DNA of 64,000 nt, from the NCBI GenBank assembly GCA_002408085.1, contig DHQL01000013.1:25061-89060 (forward strand), written 5' to 3'. A program made the position numbers and the translations under genes. Origin of the DNA: Spirochaeta sp. UBA5339. Its GTDB lineage: Bacteria > Spirochaetota > Spirochaetia > DSM-2461. Below, piece after piece: positions 61,299-64,000 of this stretch; position 1 is the stretch's first letter; the number at the start of each line of letters is the position of its first letter. The notes beneath the pieces are model-generated. The model made no database searches. It had not been told where the DNA came from and was given only the letters and a program-made list of their open reading frames with translations.

Positions 61299-61814
61299 AT
61301 GAATGAGATAGAGATAAGATTCACCCTGAATCATAAGGATATTACAGCAAAAACCCAGGGCAACAGACTTCTGGTGGACTTCCTGAGGGAGGATCTCGGA
61401 CTGACCAGTGTCAAGAAGGGATGCGCAGAAGGGGAGTGCGGAGCCTGTACGGTTATCTGTAACGGCGATACTGTCACCTCCTGCACCATGCTGGCGGGAC
61501 AGGTTCAGGGAAAGAGTGTTCTGACCCTTGAGGGACTGAGCCTGGGCGGTGAACTGGATATCCTTCAGGAGACCTATATGGAGGCCGGCGCCGTACAGTG
61601 CGGTTACTGCACCCCCGGTATGATCCTCTCCTCCAAGGCCCTGCTGATGAAAAATCCCTCACCAAGTGAGGATGAGATCAGAAGAGCTCTTTCGGGGAAC
61701 CTCTGCCGCTGCACGGGATATACAAAGATAATCAAGGCTGTGCAGATGGCCGCCGAATGTCTTTCGGAAAAGATCTCGGAAAAACTTCCGGAAAAAGAGG
61801 AGGCCGCCTCATGA
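61299..61814 (+). CDS. ndhS: Nicotinate dehydrogenase [2Fe-2S] subunit
   Basis: The 171-residue protein has the plant-type [2Fe-2S] motif GCAEGECGACTV with a fourth Cys in TSCTML (about 43-68), and the second cluster motif CGYCTPGM with CRCTGYTK (about 105-147), as in all molybdenum hydroxylase small subunits. It carries electrons from the molybdenum site to the FAD subunit. It starts directly after the ndhF stop and overlaps ndhL by four bases. Confidence 0.93.
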   Translation: MNEIEIRFTLNHKDITAKTQGNRLLVDFLREDLGLTSVKKGCAEGECGACTVICNGDTVTSCTMLAGQVQGKSVLTLEGLSLGGELDILQETYMEAGAVQCGYCTPGMILSSKALLMKNPSPSEDEIRRALSGNLCRCTGYTKIIKAVQMAAECLSEKISEKLPEKEEAAS

Positions 61815-63154
61815 ACTCACCTGTAATGGAGCGCAGCGACCAGCGTTCAGATGCCCCTGCAAAATCCCGGTCTGAAGGACAGGGCAGGGGATACTCTGTT
61901 GTGGGAAAGGACTGCATCAAGAAAGACGCCCTGGACAAGGTTCTGGGCAAGGCCATGTTCTCCGCGGACTACTCCATGGACGGCATGCTCTACGGCGGGG
62001 TCTTCAGAAGCACAATTCCCCATGGAACCATCAAAAGTCTGGATCTGAACGGGGCTCTTGAGATGGACGGCGTTGCGGCAGTTCTCACCTCAAAGGACAT
62101 CCCCGGCAAGAACAGATTCGGGATCATCATCAAGGATGAGCCCTCCCTGGTGGACGACAAGATCAGGAGAATCGGCGATCCCATCGCCCTGGTGGCCGCA
62201 GAATCCGAGGAGATTGCGGAGCGGGCCCTGGCCGCCATCAAGGTGGAGTATGAGGTTATCGAACCGGTTCTGACCATCGAAGAGGCCCTCCATGAGGACT
62301 CTCCCAAGGTTCATGGAACTACCAATGTTCATATCAGCAAGAAGCTGATTCACGGGGATGCCGATGAGGCCTTCAAGGCCTGCGATGTGATTGTGGAAAA
62401 CACCTACAACACCCCCTCTCTGACCCATATGTTTATTGAGCCCGATGCGGGAATCAGCTTCTTTGAGAACGGCATTCTCACGATTCTGGCTTCCACCCAG
62501 AACGCCCACTACGACCGCAATGAGGTGTCCGATCTTCTCGGTATTCCCCGGAGCAAGGTCCGGGTGAAGCAGGCTGTGACCGGCGGCGCCTTCGGAGGAA
62601 AGCTGGATATCTCTGTTCAGTGCCATCTGGCCCTTCTGACATGGCATACCAGGCGTCCCGTTAAGATGGTCCGCTCCAGAAAGGAGTCCACCCTGGTCTC
62701 CTCAAAGAGACACCCCATGACCATCCACGCAAGGACCGGGGCCACCAGTGAGGGAAAGCTCCTGGCCATGGAGGTCTTTATGACCGCCGACACCGGCGCC
62801 TATGCCTCCTACGGACCCGCCGTGGCCACAAGGGCCATGGTCCACTGCTCCGGCCCCTATGTCATCCCCAACGTGAAGGTGGAAGCCCTCTTTGTCTACT
62901 CCAATAATCCCATGTGCGGGGCCTTCCGGGGCTTTGGCGTTCCCCAGGTCTCCATCTGTCATGAGGGGCAGATGAACGCCCTGGCCAGGGAGCTGGGGAT
63001 GGACCCCATTGAGATCAGACGGATCAACGCCCACAGGGTGGGCAGTCAAATCATTACCGGACAGATCCTCAAGGAGAGCGTCGGTTTTCTGGATACCATC
63101 GATGAAGCCCTGGAAGGGGCCGGGCAGGTAATGAAGTCGGGGAGGGCTGTATGA
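61811..63154 (+). CDS. ndhL: Nicotinate dehydrogenase large molybdopterin subunit
   Basis: The 447-residue protein is only the first half of a usual molybdenum hydroxylase large subunit: GKAMFSADYSMDGMLYGGVF, the GGAFGGKLD motif (about 258-266) and CGAFRGFGVPQ (about 370-380) are present, while the C-terminal molybdopterin domains are in the next gene. A split into large and medium subunits is a hallmark of E. barkeri nicotinate dehydrogenase, which also contains selenium. ATG 61811 overlaps the ndhS stop, and the stop overlaps the ndhM start. Confidence 0.92.
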   Translation: MNSPVMERSDQRSDAPAKSRSEGQGRGYSVVGKDCIKKDALDKVLGKAMFSADYSMDGMLYGGVFRSTIPHGTIKSLDLNGALEMDGVAAVLTSKDIPGKNRFGIIIKDEPSLVDDKIRRIGDPIALVAAESEEIAERALAAIKVEYEVIEPVLTIEEALHEDSPKVHGTTNVHISKKLIHGDADEAFKACDVIVENTYNTPSLTHMFIEPDAGISFFENGILTILASTQNAHYDRNEVSDLLGIPRSKVRVKQAVTGGAFGGKLDISVQCHLALLTWHTRRPVKMVRSRKESTLVSSKRHPMTIHARTGATSEGKLLAMEVFMTADTGAYASYGPAVATRAMVHCSGPYVIPNVKVEALFVYSNNPMCGAFRGFGVPQVSICHEGQMNALARELGMDPIEIRRINAHRVGSQIITGQILKESVGFLDTIDEALEGAGQVMKSGRAV

Positions 63155-64000
63155 AAAAGTATGGAAGAGGCGTCGGCTGTATGTGGTACGGCATCGGAAA
63201 TACGGGGCTTCCCAACCCGGCAGCCGCCTTTATCGAGGTCCTGGGGGACTGCTCGGTAAACCTGAGCATCGGAGCGGCGGATATCGGTCAGGGCTCAACC
63301 ACCGTAATGGCCCAGATCGCCGCCGAGGAGCTCTGCCTCCCCTATGAGAGTATTAATGTTACCTTTGCCGATACAATGACCACCCCCGAGGGGGGGGCCA
63401 CATCGGCGAGCCGGCAGACCTTTGTCACCGGCAACGCGGTGATCAATGCCGCCCGGCAGGCCAGGGATGTTCTTGCGGAAGTGGCCGCCGCCAGCTTCGG
63501 CTGCTCGAAGGAGAGTGTGGAGTTCACCACATCGGGGATTCTCAACAGGGAGGACTCAAGTGAAATCCTCTCCTTCCCCGAGCTGATGCTCGAGGCAAAG
63601 GGTATGGGACGCCTGGCCATCGGGGCGGGCTCCTACAATCCGAAGACCACCTATCTTGATCCCGACACCATGGCGGGAGATCCCTATGAGATCTACTCCT
63701 ACGCCACCACTGTGGCCGAGGTTGAGGTGGATACGGAAACCGGAGAGGTGGATGTTCTGAATATTGTCTCGGCCCACGATGTGGGGCAGCCCATCAACTC
63801 CGTGGGTGTCGAGGGACAGATTGAGGGGGGCGTCGTAATGGGTGAGGGGTTCGCCCTGATGGAGGAGTGCGTTATCGACGGCGGTCAGCTGATGAACACC
63901 ACTTTTTCAAAGTACCTGATCCCCACCTCCATGGATACTCCCCGAATCAGTTCCATTGCGGTCTGCAGCGAGGGAGAGGCGGGGCCCTTCGGCGCCAAGT
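63151..64000 (+). CDS. ndhM: Nicotinate dehydrogenase medium molybdopterin subunit, cut by window end
   Basis: The frame from ATG 63151 stays open to the window end (283 codons). It holds the second half of the molybdopterin subunit: ADIGQGSTTVMAQIAAEEL (about 43-61), GGATSASRQTFVTGNAV (about 80-96), and HDVGQPINSVGVEGQIEGG (about 210-228), with GEAGPFGAK at the edge. About 40-50 residues, including the catalytic glutamate region, are probably missing. It overlaps ndhL by four bases, so the two halves are co-translated. Confidence 0.92.
   Translation, partial: MKKYGRGVGCMWYGIGNTGLPNPAAAFIEVLGDCSVNLSIGAADIGQGSTTVMAQIAAEELCLPYESINVTFADTMTTPEGGATSASRQTFVTGNAVINAARQARDVLAEVAAASFGCSKESVEFTTSGILNREDSSEILSFPELMLEAKGMGRLAIGAGSYNPKTTYLDPDTMAGDPYEIYSYATTVAEVEVDTETGEVDVLNIVSAHDVGQPINSVGVEGQIEGGVVMGEGFALMEECVIDGGQLMNTTFSKYLIPTSMDTPRISSIAVCSEGEAGPFGAK

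Noticed and set aside
1..64000. tRNA, rRNA, CRISPR arrays, phage or conjugation genes
   Set aside because: None could be recognised anywhere in the window on either strand by reading; a dedicated covariance-model search was not possible.

Overview
The window is a dense, intron-free bacterial chromosome segment of roughly 50% G+C, with short gaps, frequent ATGA overlaps and many TTG/GTG starts behind good ribosome binding sites. The gene content (AdhE, citrate lyase with a tripartite tricarboxylate transporter, an anaerobic nicotinate pathway, HypA/HypB, an HD-GYP response regulator, a transducer-type chemoreceptor) points to a motile, anaerobic, fermentative Gram-negative. The protein flavour suggests a free-living spirochaete (Spirochaetota), but that assignment is an inference; no rRNA or tRNA gene is present to prove it.

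Region 1 (1-6.7 kb): a MarR regulator cut by the window edge, an orphan periplasmic binding protein divergent from a histidine kinase/HD-GYP regulator pair, then a Crp-type regulator, an SDR enzyme and a cupin. Region 2 (6.7-14.6 kb): a striking divergent gene cluster built around NAD-related protein families. One arm encodes an NrtR-like Nudix regulator, an SPFH/band-7 protein, an NAD-kinase-like protein and a degenerate NadM-like domain fused to a methyltransferase. The other arm encodes TldD, TldE/PmbA and a GNAT-like acyltransferase. Two identical-arm palindromes (GTGTA-N5-TACAC) lie between the arms. I consider this the best candidate for an undescribed system. Region 3 (14.6-25.4 kb): a membrane protein plus chemoreceptor, a possible small inverted-repeat element, a sugar ABC transporter with a GH4 glycosidase and an AraC regulator, then a DUF89 protein, a GNAT and a TetR regulator.

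Region 4 (25.5-30 kb): hypB, a 922-residue iron-sulfur flavoprotein and hypA, with a perfect TetR-type palindrome in front. Region 5 (30.1-44.1 kb): a complete citrate fermentation locus on the minus strand, citC-D-E-F-G-X, then a beta-propeller sensor kinase and a NarL-type regulator, then tctC-B-A. The same palindrome (arms TGTAGGA/TCCTACA, 4-base spacer) stands before both citC and tctC. A membrane protein and a LysR regulator are divergent. Region 6 (44.2-52.5 kb): an NmrA-like reductase, a lipoprotein, a shikimate kinase, a small basic protein, AdhE and a PAS hybrid kinase.

Region 7 (52.5-64 kb): a nicotinate fermentation cluster like that known from Eubacterium barkeri. The plus-strand arm is 6-hydroxynicotinate reductase and the four subunits of nicotinate dehydrogenase (the last cut by the window end), behind a sigma-54-type promoter. 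The minus-strand arm is a UPF0280 protein, 2-(hydroxymethyl)glutarate dehydrogenase, enamidase, a DUF1185 protein and a DASS transporter. A LysR gene lies between. Together they would convert nicotinate to 6-hydroxynicotinate, then 6-oxotetrahydronicotinate, then 2-formylglutarate plus ammonia, then 2-(hydroxymethyl)glutarate; later steps are presumably outside the window. No tRNA, rRNA, CRISPR array or transposase gene was seen.
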